A stretch of 10,334 nt of DNA from MVYY01 sp035369865 (GCA_035369865.1 DAOOVG010000076.1:1-10334), one strand, 5' to 3'; positions 1 to 7,612 are shown, numbered from the stretch's first letter. The notes: generated by a model not told the origin, from the letters alone. Program-made: numbers and translations.

Positions 1-124
1 ATTGAATTCTTTATTCAATGCTAAAATTTCAATCAACAATTAGCTCTTGAAGAACAGTTTTTATATCCTTTGACAAATTTCACTTTAAATAATAGCTGTC
101 AATTGTTCAATTTGATTTTCTTAA

Positions 125-156
125 CTTGTGATTTTCAAATTTTAATCGGATATTTG
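125..156 (+). promoter_or_regulatory. Weak candidate Bacteroidota promoter for the DUF4827-like gene and glmM
   Basis: The Bacteroidota consensus is TTTG, a spacer of about 19-21 bases, then TAnnTTTG. Here CTTG (125-128), a 20-base spacer and GATATTTG (149-156) each differ from the consensus by one base. The pair ends 15 bases before the ATG at 172, which would give a very short leader. AT-rich DNA produces such matches easily, so this is tentative. Confidence 0.25.
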
Positions 157-171
157 TGAAAAATTTTATTT

Positions 172-714
172 ATGAAAAGTATTGCAAATTTTCTTTATTT
201 TATAATATCAGTGATATTGTTTTTTACTTCATGTAGTGATAGAAAAACCTACGCTGAACTTTTAAAAGATGAGAAAAAAATAATTGAAGATTATATAAAA
301 CGCAATAATATTCTGGTAGTTACAACTTTCCCTGCTGATGATGACTGGGATAATAAATATGTGAAAACTTCCAGCGGATTATATTTTCATCTGGTTAATC
401 CAGGCGATACTTCTGCCAATGCTGATACGGTGGCACAAAACGATTTGGTAATTGTTCGCTATATTCAATATACTTTAACTGTTCCTGCTGATACTATTTC
501 AAACTGGAATACTATTGATTATCCATATCCTTTTACTTTTAATTATCTGGATTATAATCAAGCTTGTACAGCATTTCATGAAGCTGTTTCTTATATGAAA
601 AGAAATGATTCGGAGGCAAAGATTATTGTGCCTTCCAAAATTGGTTTTAGTGAATATATGAACAGTGTTACTCCATTAGGTTATGATTTAAAAATCAGAA
701 TTCAAAAGTATTAG
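172..714 (+). CDS. DUF4827-like putative lipoprotein of unknown function
   Basis: This encodes a 180-residue protein with a lipoprotein signal peptide: a hydrophobic stretch at residues 7-19 ends in the lipobox FTSC, so Cys21 should be lipidated. The mature start, SDRKTYAELLKDEKK, followed by a helix and a beta-rich remainder, resembles the DUF4827 family of Bacteroidota lipoproteins; this is recalled from the family, not searched. The C-terminal stretch (about 150-180, IIVPSKIGFSEY then LGYDLKIRIQKY) recalls the end of FKBP-type peptidyl-prolyl isomerases, so a degenerate FKBP-like fold is possible. I see no evidence of catalytic activity. It lies 43 bases upstream of glmM on the same strand and is probably co-transcribed with it. 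The ATG at 172 is chosen because the signal peptide follows it directly. A cell-envelope location is likely; the function is unknown. Confidence 0.8.
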   Translation: MKSIANFLYFIISVILFFTSCSDRKTYAELLKDEKKIIEDYIKRNNILVVTTFPADDDWDNKYVKTSSGLYFHLVNPGDTSANADTVAQNDLVIVRYIQYTLTVPADTISNWNTIDYPYPFTFNYLDYNQACTAFHEAVSYMKRNDSEAKIIVPSKIGFSEYMNSVTPLGYDLKIRIQKY

Positions 715-757
715 AGAACAGAAATCAATCGGTGAGTTTTTATAATTTTTTATTATT

Positions 758-2161
758 ATGCCATTAATTAAATCAATTTCAGGAATTCGCGGAACCATTG
801 GCGGAGAAGTGGGCGAAGGTTTAACGCCACTGGATATTGTTCGTTTTACAGCAGCTTATGCTACTTTCATAAAAAAGAGTCAGCGTGCAAATTTTTCAAA
901 GAAAATTATAGTTGGACGCGATGCTCGCATTTCAGGAGAGATGATTTATCATTTGGTGGCTGGAACGTTAGCGGGTCAAGGTCTGGATGTCGTAAATATC
1001 GGATTGGCAACAACTCCTACCACTGAGCTGGCGGTAATACAGGAAAAAGCTTTGGGTGGAATAATTCTTACTGCAAGCCACAATCCGATGGAATGGAATG
1101 CTTTGAAACTTCTTACCAGCAAAGGTGAATTTTTAAGTGCTGCTGAAGGAGAGGAAGTATTAAAAATTGCTGCTAACGAAAATTTTGATTTTGCCACTGT
1201 TGAACATTTGGGGAAAATTTCTGATGATTTTACTTTTTTGCAGAAACATATTGATAATATTTTGTCGCTGGATTTAGTAGATATTGAAGCTATAAAAAAA
1301 GCTGATTTTACCGTTGCTATAGATGCAGTAAATTCAGTTGGAGGAATAGCAGTACCAGCTTTACTTGAAGCTTTGGGAGTAAAAAAAATTATCAAGCTCA
1401 ACTGTGAACCAACAGGGATATTTGCACACAATCCTGAACCGCTTCCCGAACATTTGTCTGAAATCTCCTCGCTGGTAAAAGAAACTAAAGCTGACGTAGG
1501 TTTTGTAGTTGATCCAGATGTAGATCGACTGGCTATCGTTTGCGAAGACGGCAGCATGTTTGGTGAAGAATATACGCTGGTGGCAGTAGCTGATTATGTC
1601 CTCCAAAACAAGCCTGGAAACACCGTTTCCAATCTCAGTTCTTCCAGAGCTTTACGGGATATCACTGAAAAGTATGGTCAGCATTATTCAGCTTCGGCTG
1701 TGGGCGAAGTAAATGTGGTTACCTTAATGAAACAAACGAATGCTGTAATTGGTGGTGAAGGTAATGGCGGAATTATTTATCCTGCGAGTCATTATGGACG
1801 GGATGCATTGGTTGGCATCGCTTTATTCCTGACTTATCTTGCAAAAACAAAAAAAACAGTATCAGCGTTGAAAAAAAGCTATCCTCAATATTATATTTCA
1901 AAAAATAAAATTGAATTGACTCCGTCTATTGACATTGATAAAATATTTGCCACAATTAAAAACAATTATCAACGTCAATACGAAGTAAACGATATTGATG
2001 GAGTAAAAATTGATTTTCCTACCGGTTGGGTACATTTACGCAAATCGAATACTGAGCCGATTATTCGAATTTATGCTGAAGCAAAAACACAAGAACAAGC
2101 CGAAGCATTTGCTAAAGCCATTATGGAAGAAGTAAAGAGAATTGCTTTTAATGAAAAGTAA
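758..2161 (+). CDS. glmM: Phosphoglucosamine mutase (alpha-D-phosphohexomutase family)
   Basis: This 467-residue cytoplasmic enzyme converts glucosamine-6-phosphate to glucosamine-1-phosphate, the precursor of UDP-GlcNAc for peptidoglycan and LPS. All four phosphohexomutase active-site loops are visible. The phosphoserine loop is TASHNP (105-110, Ser107). The metal loop is DPDVDR (252-257). The sugar-binding loop is GGEGNGG (332-338). The phosphate-binding loop is RKSNTEPIIRIY (428-439). The N-terminal SISGIRGTIGG is also typical. The sugar loop is not the GEQSGH form of classical bacterial GlmM; it is the GEGNGG form I associate with archaeal-type and Bacteroidota enzymes. Some phosphomannomutase/phosphoglucomutase activity therefore cannot be excluded, although glmM is the usual assignment. 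The length is normal and the frame intact. The gene follows the small lipoprotein gene and converges with lptC, with about 60 bases between the stops. Confidence 0.93.
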   Translation: MPLIKSISGIRGTIGGEVGEGLTPLDIVRFTAAYATFIKKSQRANFSKKIIVGRDARISGEMIYHLVAGTLAGQGLDVVNIGLATTPTTELAVIQEKALGGIILTASHNPMEWNALKLLTSKGEFLSAAEGEEVLKIAANENFDFATVEHLGKISDDFTFLQKHIDNILSLDLVDIEAIKKADFTVAIDAVNSVGGIAVPALLEALGVKKIIKLNCEPTGIFAHNPEPLPEHLSEISSLVKETKADVGFVVDPDVDRLAIVCEDGSMFGEEYTLVAVADYVLQNKPGNTVSNLSSSRALRDITEKYGQHYSASAVGEVNVVTLMKQTNAVIGGEGNGGIIYPASHYGRDALVGIALFLTYLAKTKKTVSALKKSYPQYYISKNKIELTPSIDIDKIFATIKNNYQRQYEVNDIDGVKIDFPTGWVHLRKSNTEPIIRIYAEAKTQEQAEAFAKAIMEEVKRIAFNEK

Positions 2162-2221
2162 ATAATTTAATAGATTTTTGTTTTACAGTAGTGGGTTTGC
2201 GAGTAGCTTTTTGGAAAATTC

Positions 2222-2860
2222 TCATTTTGAAGGTGAAATTTCTGTTTGCTGCGGATTGGGAGGAAAAGAATCTTGTGATTCTTCGTATGGGAATATACCT
2301 TTAACCTTGTGGAAAACATAATAATTCATTGATTGATCCGATTCAAATCCAATAGCATTGATAATTTGAGTTGGGCGTGTTACTTTAATCAAACTATCAG
2401 AATAAATTCGTTCGCTGTTTTGATCCCAAAAAAGTTGTTCAGTTTCAAACAATTCTCCTTTTAAGTTGGTTGCTTTTACGTTTCCTCTTAGTTCCCACAG
2501 TTTCTGATTAATGTAATATTTTGCATATTTACTATGAATATTGGCATCCACTTTCAGATTCAAGTCAAATCTTTCCAGATGGATGCCATAAGGAAATTCC
2601 CAGTAAGGTTCAGCAGCTTTATCATAAATATCCCATTCTGGTGCTGAAATCCGATAACGTGTGATACCAGAATCGGAAACAATAGTAGTAACATCGGTTG
2701 CATGAAGATTTGGAGTAGCTGCTCTATCCGTAATAGCTTGAATTATTTCAGGCTTTTCTTTATTACAACCTATCATGAAAAAGAACATAACAACTATATT
2801 AAAAATAATTGTTAGGTTCTTATGATTCAAATGAAATTTATTTTTCAAATTTTGTATCAT
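2222..2860 (-). CDS. lptC: LPS export ABC transporter periplasmic protein LptC (lipoprotein form)
   Basis: LptC passes lipopolysaccharide from the inner-membrane LptBFG complex to LptA on its way to the outer membrane. The product has 212 residues from the ATG at 2860. A TTG immediately upstream (2861-2863) is an alternative start, but the ATG is the more likely one. Residues 17-31 form a hydrophobic segment ending in MIGC, so Cys32 looks like a lipidation site rather than the plain transmembrane anchor of E. coli LptC. Residues 112-160 carry the repetitive beta-strand pattern of the LptC/OstA fold (YAKYYINQKLWELRGNV, then GELFETEQLFWD, then ERIYSDS), and GFESDQSMNYYVF (171-183) is typical of the family C-terminus. 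A proline-rich tail follows. The gene starts three bases after the stop of the TPR gene, which indicates translational coupling at the 3' end of the hisG-coaX operon. Confidence 0.88.
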   Translation of the reverse strand: MIQNLKNKFHLNHKNLTIIFNIVVMFFFMIGCNKEKPEIIQAITDRAATPNLHATDVTTIVSDSGITRYRISAPEWDIYDKAAEPYWEFPYGIHLERFDLNLKVDANIHSKYAKYYINQKLWELRGNVKATNLKGELFETEQLFWDQNSERIYSDSLIKVTRPTQIINAIGFESDQSMNYYVFHKVKGIFPYEESQDSFPPNPQQTEISPSK

Positions 2861-2863
2861 CAA

Positions 2864-4258
2864 TTATGGTCTGCAAATAGTAGTTTCTCCTATCCAACCT
2901 CCAACATAAAATGATTTCCCTTCTTCTAATTCAGGATGAAAGAAAATATCTTCTTTGGAGGGGAAATACCTACTATAAGTTTGAATTAATTTATCCGCTT
3001 CTTCTTTAATTTTAGGATCTGGGTCTACTTGTTTTGCTTTTATAAACTTATCTACTGCTGCCCAAAAAACAGTTTTTGCTAAAACCGGATCATCATAAAT
3101 TCCTTTTGTATTTGCATACATGATTCCAATCAATAGATAAGCACTGCCATTGTTGGGATTGTATTCTAATGATTTACGAGCATAATCTCTTGCTTTCGGA
3201 TAATTTTGCAATTCTGAATAATAAATTTGAGCTATCTTATATAAATAATCAGCCTTTTCATTGTTATTCGTTGTCAAATTAGCAGCTTCTTCATAAAATT
3301 GAATTGCTTGATTGAAATTCTTTTTTTTGTATGACATTTCAGCACATGCATTAGCTGAGGCAGCAGTTGGTTGTATTTTATGGGCAGCTATGGCTGCTTG
3401 AAAATAAACTTGAGAGTCAAAACAACCAATTCGACTATAAAAATCTAACACATTATTCAAGTACTCTAAATTTGAAATGTTTTGAGATACTTTCGATTTA
3501 TAAATTTCATCCAAAGTTTTACAATCAGCAGCACCACTTTGGGCAAACATTATATCTAATCCTTGTTTTATTTGCCTGGCTAATTCACTATATTTAAATT
3601 CGGGGTTATTAATTTGAGCTTCAAGAATTTCATTAACTTTTAAATAATCAGCAATAAATTTTTCTGCATGTGCAGGTTCTGCTTTATAAATATTGTAAGA
3701 CAACATCATAAATTGCCTAAGAACTTCTAATTCAGAATTTTCTTTCATCCCATCAATGGATTGTTCTAACCATTCATAGGCGGGTTTTTTTAAATCATCA
3801 CCTTTTACATAAGTGATGTAGTCTAAGGCTTTTACTCCTAAAATCCAAGGAGTTGGATAGCGACTGTCATCTCCGAAATATTGAATGCGTTTGTCATACA
3901 TTCTCATTAATTCATCAAAGGTTTCTTTGTAGGAGGTTTGATCTTTTGCTTGTCCTAACTTCCACTGGAGAATTTCTCTACCTCTGGTGTATATTACTTT
4001 ATTTGCTCCTGGACATTCATTGTAAGCTGATAACCAGGGACCATAAGCATCAGCATATTGTTTATTTTTAGCTGATTCATTAAATAAACTGATATAAATC
4101 AAACACATCGAATCACTTACCTGCTTTGAAGGGTTTTGAGTACTTGTGGATTCCTGATCCGTAGCTTTTGTTTTATCTTTTTTATCTTTTTGAGCAAATC
4201 CTTTAGGACTGAGAAGGATCAAACCCATCAAGAACAAAATTGTTATTTTAGTTTTCAT
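2864..4258 (-). CDS. Periplasmic TPR-repeat protein of unknown function
   Basis: This 464-residue protein has a cleavable signal peptide (hydrophobic core about residues 5-18, probable cleavage after GFA at residue 22), so it should be periplasmic or loosely outer-membrane associated. A charged, low-complexity linker (about 24-48, Lys/Asp/Ser/Thr/Gln) follows. The body is helical throughout. Recognisable TPR units lie at about 302-330 (YKKKNFNQAIQFYEEA), 335-368 (ARDYARKSLEYNPNNGSAY) and 371-411. The C-terminus has a non-TPR tail, FYVGGWIGETTICRP, which looks like a conserved motif. TPR proteins usually act as scaffolds. The position between an outer-membrane barrel gene and lptC suggests a role in envelope assembly, but that is inference only. 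It lies 26 bases after the barrel gene and almost abuts lptC. The ATG at 4258 leads straight into the signal peptide. Confidence 0.85.
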   Translation of the reverse strand: MKTKITILFLMGLILLSPKGFAQKDKKDKTKATDQESTSTQNPSKQVSDSMCLIYISLFNESAKNKQYADAYGPWLSAYNECPGANKVIYTRGREILQWKLGQAKDQTSYKETFDELMRMYDKRIQYFGDDSRYPTPWILGVKALDYITYVKGDDLKKPAYEWLEQSIDGMKENSELEVLRQFMMLSYNIYKAEPAHAEKFIADYLKVNEILEAQINNPEFKYSELARQIKQGLDIMFAQSGAADCKTLDEIYKSKVSQNISNLEYLNNVLDFYSRIGCFDSQVYFQAAIAAHKIQPTAASANACAEMSYKKKNFNQAIQFYEEAANLTTNNNEKADYLYKIAQIYYSELQNYPKARDYARKSLEYNPNNGSAYLLIGIMYANTKGIYDDPVLAKTVFWAAVDKFIKAKQVDPDPKIKEEADKLIQTYSRYFPSKEDIFFHPELEEGKSFYVGGWIGETTICRP

Positions 4259-4284
4259 AATAAAAAATATTTTTAAAAGTTGTT

Positions 4285-5538
4285 TTATAATTTTCGTTTA
4301 AAAAACCAATTTTCATTGATGCAGGCATTGAAAGTAAACTTAAAATAATTTTCTTTTAGTTTGCTGTAATTTCCAATTTTACCGTATTCGAAAGAAGCAT
4401 TGATTATTGTTCTACTGTATCGTAATGGCAAACCAACTCCAAAATTTATACCAAAATTTTTTCCTGGAGAAATTCCTTCTATTTTATAATAGGGATTACT
4501 CATATTAAAGCCAACACGGTAACGAATATGTTCAAAATATTTTCTTCCATTAGCGTCTGGAATATATTCTCCTCCTATAGCTATTTTATGGCGGTTAGCT
4601 AAGGTGTCTGTTTTCCCATAAAATCTGGCTTCTTTCCAATTTTGAAAACTATAATCAAATCCTACTGAAAGTTTATTATGGTAAGTATAATATAAACCGG
4701 CTCCGAAAATCGTTGGCAAATCAAAAGCTAAATCATAGTTTATGGTGTCCACAGAAATGCCAGAAATAATGGTTGAAGCATTTCCATTGAAATTTTTCTT
4801 TTGTTCATAAATTAATCCCAATGTAATTTCATGTTTTTTGGCAAAAGTTGTGAAAAACTGGCCTCCATATCTGAATCTGAAATTATTTGCTTCAATATAA
4901 TTTAGTTGTGTAGTGGAAGTAAAGTTAGTTGATTGATCAAAACTGATATTCCTATAATTATTGATACTTCCAAACATATAATAAGCATTAACACCTAATG
5001 ACAAATGATGAAATAATTCAAAGGATAAACCAGCATAAAATTCACTGAATCCCCCTGAACCAACAAAGCTTTTGGTAGCGGTGACGCTATCAGGTGTATC
5101 AGTATTATTGGCTAAAAGAAGGAGTTGATTTTCACTGAAATTATATCCAGAAAAAGAGTATGGTTGAATTCCAGCACTGACGCCGATTTTTTTTGCCAAA
5201 GGAAACTGAATAGTAAGATAGTCCAAATTCCCCGTAAAGGTAGTTTTTTTGTTATTACCACTTGAAAAATTAGAAACCAACAAAGAAGCTCCCATATCAA
5301 ACATAAATGTCATACTATCCACTACGCTATAAGAAGCAGGATTTACAGAATTAATACTTGCTGATGACCTAACTCCCATAGCAACTCCTCCCATAGCACG
5401 TTGTTCACCATTGTGGTTATCATTGATTTCTCCATATCCAAAACGAGTGTAAGGAGAATTTGTATTGTTTTGACTATAAGATAGTTGTATCATCATTAAA
5501 GTAGGAAAGATAAAAAATAATACCTTATGGTTTAACAT
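4285..5538 (-). CDS. Predicted outer-membrane beta-barrel protein of unknown function
   Basis: This 417-residue protein has a signal peptide (about 1-22, probable cleavage between YS and Q). The mature N-terminus NNTNSPYTRFGYGE is a pattern I recognise from a family of Bacteroidota outer-membrane proteins loosely related to FadL/OmpP1-type barrels. The rest is beta-rich with alternating aromatic and polar residues and Gly/Asn/Tyr-rich turns, for example FGAGLYYTYHNKLSVGFDYS and FGINFGVGLPLRYS, as expected of membrane strands. The substrate or role is unknown. Its start codon lies inside the 3' end of coaX (14-base overlap), so translation is probably coupled. It precedes the TPR gene and lptC, so a part in outer-membrane or LPS biogenesis is a reasonable hypothesis but is not shown. 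The length suits a mid-sized barrel. Confidence 0.85.
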   Translation of the reverse strand: MLNHKVLFFIFPTLMMIQLSYSQNNTNSPYTRFGYGEINDNHNGEQRAMGGVAMGVRSSASINSVNPASYSVVDSMTFMFDMGASLLVSNFSSGNNKKTTFTGNLDYLTIQFPLAKKIGVSAGIQPYSFSGYNFSENQLLLLANNTDTPDSVTATKSFVGSGGFSEFYAGLSFELFHHLSLGVNAYYMFGSINNYRNISFDQSTNFTSTTQLNYIEANNFRFRYGGQFFTTFAKKHEITLGLIYEQKKNFNGNASTIISGISVDTINYDLAFDLPTIFGAGLYYTYHNKLSVGFDYSFQNWKEARFYGKTDTLANRHKIAIGGEYIPDANGRKYFEHIRYRVGFNMSNPYYKIEGISPGKNFGINFGVGLPLRYSRTIINASFEYGKIGNYSKLKENYFKFTFNACINENWFFKRKL

Positions 5539-6253
5539 TATATTGAAGTATGTGGTTAAGGCCTATTAGTACTAAATATTTTTCTACAAAGATGGTGTTT
5601 TTTAGCTTTTTATCAAAGTAAAAAATACTACCTCCTGTTAAAAAAGTTAAAAGTTTTGGGTATTGTAACTGTAAAAAATCTATATAGCCATCTATCTCGA
5701 AAACAATACCTTGTATTACACCCGCTACAATTGCAGTATACGTATCAACTCCAAGAATTGGAATATTGGGTGTTGGTTCAACGAGTGGTAATTTTTGAGT
5801 GAATTCATGAAGAGATTTGATTCTTAAATCAATGCCTGGAGAGATATTACCACCCCAATAAGTTTTACTGACATCAATAAAATCGTAAGTTATAGCCGTT
5901 CCTGCATCAACAACCAGTATATCTGAGTTCGGTTTTAAAAATGAAGCACCTACCACTCCAGCTAAACGATCATTCCCTAAGGATCCGGGAGTTAAATATT
6001 TATTGATAATAGGGATAGGAGTTTTGTCATCTAAAACAATCACAAAAGGTATTTTCTCTTTTAAGAAATTGATAAGTATAGGATTTTTTTCAGCCACTGT
6101 TGAAAATATACAATTTTCTATAGGAAAATCTGAAAAAATTGATAAAAGAATCTCTATATTGAAATTTTGATACGAAAAGCATTGTATTAGTTGATTTTTA
6201 TCAAATATCCCTGCTTTGGTACTTGAATTTCCTTGATCAATGCATAAATTCAT
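5525..6253 (-). CDS. coaX: Type III pantothenate kinase
   Basis: CoaX phosphorylates pantothenate with ATP, the first step of coenzyme A synthesis. Type III enzymes belong to the ASKHA (actin-like) fold, typically need a monovalent cation and are insensitive to CoA feedback. This 242-residue protein has all the expected motifs: the phosphate loop DQGNSSTK (6-13), TPGSLGNDRLAG (88-99) with the conserved GNDR, the second phosphate loop DAGTAITYD (116-124), and GGNISPG (134-140). The length is normal for the family and the frame is intact. The ATG at 6253 is chosen because the phosphate-loop strand MNLCIDQG begins immediately. It follows hisG by 45 bases and overlaps the barrel gene by 14 bases. 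Older annotations call such proteins Bvg accessory factor homologues. Confidence 0.94.
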   Translation of the reverse strand: MNLCIDQGNSSTKAGIFDKNQLIQCFSYQNFNIEILLSIFSDFPIENCIFSTVAEKNPILINFLKEKIPFVIVLDDKTPIPIINKYLTPGSLGNDRLAGVVGASFLKPNSDILVVDAGTAITYDFIDVSKTYWGGNISPGIDLRIKSLHEFTQKLPLVEPTPNIPILGVDTYTAIVAGVIQGIVFEIDGYIDFLQLQYPKLLTFLTGGSIFYFDKKLKNTIFVEKYLVLIGLNHILQYNVKP

Positions 6254-6298
6254 AAAAAATTGAAATAGATTAAATTATATCAGCCATGAATGTTGAAT

Positions 6299-7150
6299 TT
6301 AAGGGATTATTTTTTCAATTGGAAGCACTAAAATGCCTTCGGCACCACAAGCTTTCAACTTTTCAATAATATCCCAGAATTCTTTTTCAGATATCACGGC
6401 ATGCAAAGAATGCCATCCTTCTTTTGCTAATGGCATGATAGTGGGACTTTTAATGCCGGGGATAATTTCAATGATTTTATTTAAATTACCTGTTGGAACA
6501 TTCATCAAAACATATTTTTTCCCCTCTGCCATTTGTACGGCTTCAATTCTGAAAATAAATTCATCCAAAATTTGCTGCTTTTCTTCTGTTAACTGATAAT
6601 TGCCTATTAGTAAGGCTTCGGATTCCATTACTTTTTCTACTTCTTTTAAATGATTTGTTATTAGTGTACTACCTGTACTAACAATATCAAAAATAGCATC
6701 AGCTAATCCAATGTTAGGAGCGATTTCTACCGAACCAGAAATGATATGAATATTAGCTTGAATATGGTTTTTCTTTAAAAAATCATTTAAAATGATGGGA
6801 TAAGAAGTCGCAATTGTTTTTCCATTAAACCAGGAAATATCGGTGTATTCAATTTCTTTTGGGATTGCTAACGAAAGCCTACATTTACTAAAACCTAATC
6901 GCTTGATAATCTTTACCTTTTTCTTTTGTTCAACAAATTCATTTTCTCCCACAATACCCACATCAGCAATACCTTCTGCTACTGATTCAGGAATGTCATC
7001 ATCTCTCAGAAATAAAACTTCGAGTGGAAAATTTAGAGCTGGCATCAATAATAACTTTTTGCTGGCTTCTAACTTTATTCCTGCTTCTGTGAGTAACGAT
7101 ATAGTATCATCAAATAATCTTCCTTTAGATTGTACTGCAACACGTAACAT
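6299..7150 (-). CDS. hisG: ATP phosphoribosyltransferase, long form with C-terminal regulatory domain
   Basis: HisG condenses ATP with PRPP to form phosphoribosyl-ATP, the first committed step of histidine biosynthesis. At 283 residues it is the long form, which does not need HisZ. The catalytic part (about 1-205) starts LRVAVQSKGRLFDD and contains DVGIVGENEF (63-72). The family signature runs from Glu142 through GLADAIFDIVSTGSTL (148-163) and includes the PRPP-binding region. The C-terminal ACT-like regulatory domain (about 208-282) includes PGIKSPTIMPLAKEGWHSLH (231-250) and should mediate histidine feedback inhibition. The frame is intact. It is the first gene of the minus-strand operon and is followed by coaX rather than hisD, which is unusual compared with Bacteroides-type hisGDCB operons. 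Its upstream region holds a 13-bp inverted repeat. Confidence 0.95.
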   Translation of the reverse strand: MLRVAVQSKGRLFDDTISLLTEAGIKLEASKKLLLMPALNFPLEVLFLRDDDIPESVAEGIADVGIVGENEFVEQKKKVKIIKRLGFSKCRLSLAIPKEIEYTDISWFNGKTIATSYPIILNDFLKKNHIQANIHIISGSVEIAPNIGLADAIFDIVSTGSTLITNHLKEVEKVMESEALLIGNYQLTEEKQQILDEFIFRIEAVQMAEGKKYVLMNVPTGNLNKIIEIIPGIKSPTIMPLAKEGWHSLHAVISEKEFWDIIEKLKACGAEGILVLPIEKIIP

Positions 7151-7182
7151 AATTTTTTGATTTTAATATAGATTTTAATTGG

Positions 7183-7274
7183 TAATTACACAAATCATTC
7201 CTTGAAACAAATAAAACTATTGCAAATAAATATTGACATTTTCATTGAAAAAACACTAAACATTTGTGTAATTA
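7183..7274. repeat. 13-bp perfect inverted repeat in the presumed hisG leader
   Basis: TAATTACACAAAT (7183-7195) is the exact reverse complement of ATTTGTGTAATTA (7262-7274), with 66 bases between the arms. It lies 33-124 bases upstream of the hisG start. In a hisG transcript that started further upstream, the arms could pair into a long stem; in DNA they could be two oppositely oriented protein-binding sites. On the minus strand a 22-codon open frame (ATG at 7261-7263, stop at 7195-7197) fills the loop almost exactly. It contains no histidine codons, so it is not a classical his attenuator peptide. Confidence 0.6.
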
Positions 7275-7488
7275 ATCTTTAAAGTCGAGATAATAAGGTA
7301 ATAAAGCTTGGCTTATTTGTTTTTTTCTTTGTTATGAAGGTTTTTAGCATGACAAGGTTTCAATTTTTAAACTTGCTTTTTATTTATTCAACAATGAAAA
7401 ATCTACTTTTTTCAATAACCGTTTGGAGATTTTTTAATGTAAAAATCATTATTGAAATTATCATGGTTAATCACGATTTTTTTTGCAC

Positions 7489-7555
7489 GATTAAATGTTT
7501 TGCTAATTTTGTTTTTCACTTTGTTCCCAAAAGCCTTATTTTAAAACATTTAATC
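7489..7555. repeat. 13-bp perfect inverted repeat with 41-base loop
   Basis: GATTAAATGTTTT (7489-7501) is the exact reverse complement of AAAACATTTAATC (7543-7555). The arms stop matching on both sides of the 13 bases. Both arms are AT-rich, with three G or C bases each. The role is unknown. No target-site duplication flanks the pair, so I see no support for calling it a mobile element. Confidence 0.5.
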
Positions 7556-7612
7556 TTAATAACGCTGAAATATCACCTGAATTATACCTTATTACTTTAT
7601 TTAGTTAGTTAA

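Noticed and set aside
1..19. ATTGAA / TTCAAT hairpin at the left edge
   Set aside because: The stem is only six base pairs, AT-rich and without a T tract, so it is not a supportable terminator.
976..1557. Long open frame antisense to glmM (193 codons)
   Set aside because: Its codons mirror the glmM coding frame, it has no recognisable motif, and glmM is certain on the other strand.
2162..2221. Bidirectional terminator between the convergent glmM and lptC genes
   Set aside because: I looked for a stem-loop; only a short direct repeat (AGTAG twice) is present, with no convincing hairpin.
7233..7255. TTGACA on the + strand as a sigma-70 -35 box
   Set aside because: No -10 box lies at the right distance, no + strand gene follows, and Bacteroidota use a different promoter consensus.
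7183..7274. Miniature transposable element bounded by the 13-bp inverted repeat
   Set aside because: The flanks show no target-site duplication beyond an ambiguous TA, and no second copy exists in the window.
7334..7612. 92-codon open frame on the + strand in the intergenic region
   Set aside because: The composition is what AT-rich non-coding DNA gives (mostly Phe, Ile, Leu, Asn), there is no motif or neighbour support, and it spans the 7489-7555 inverted repeat.
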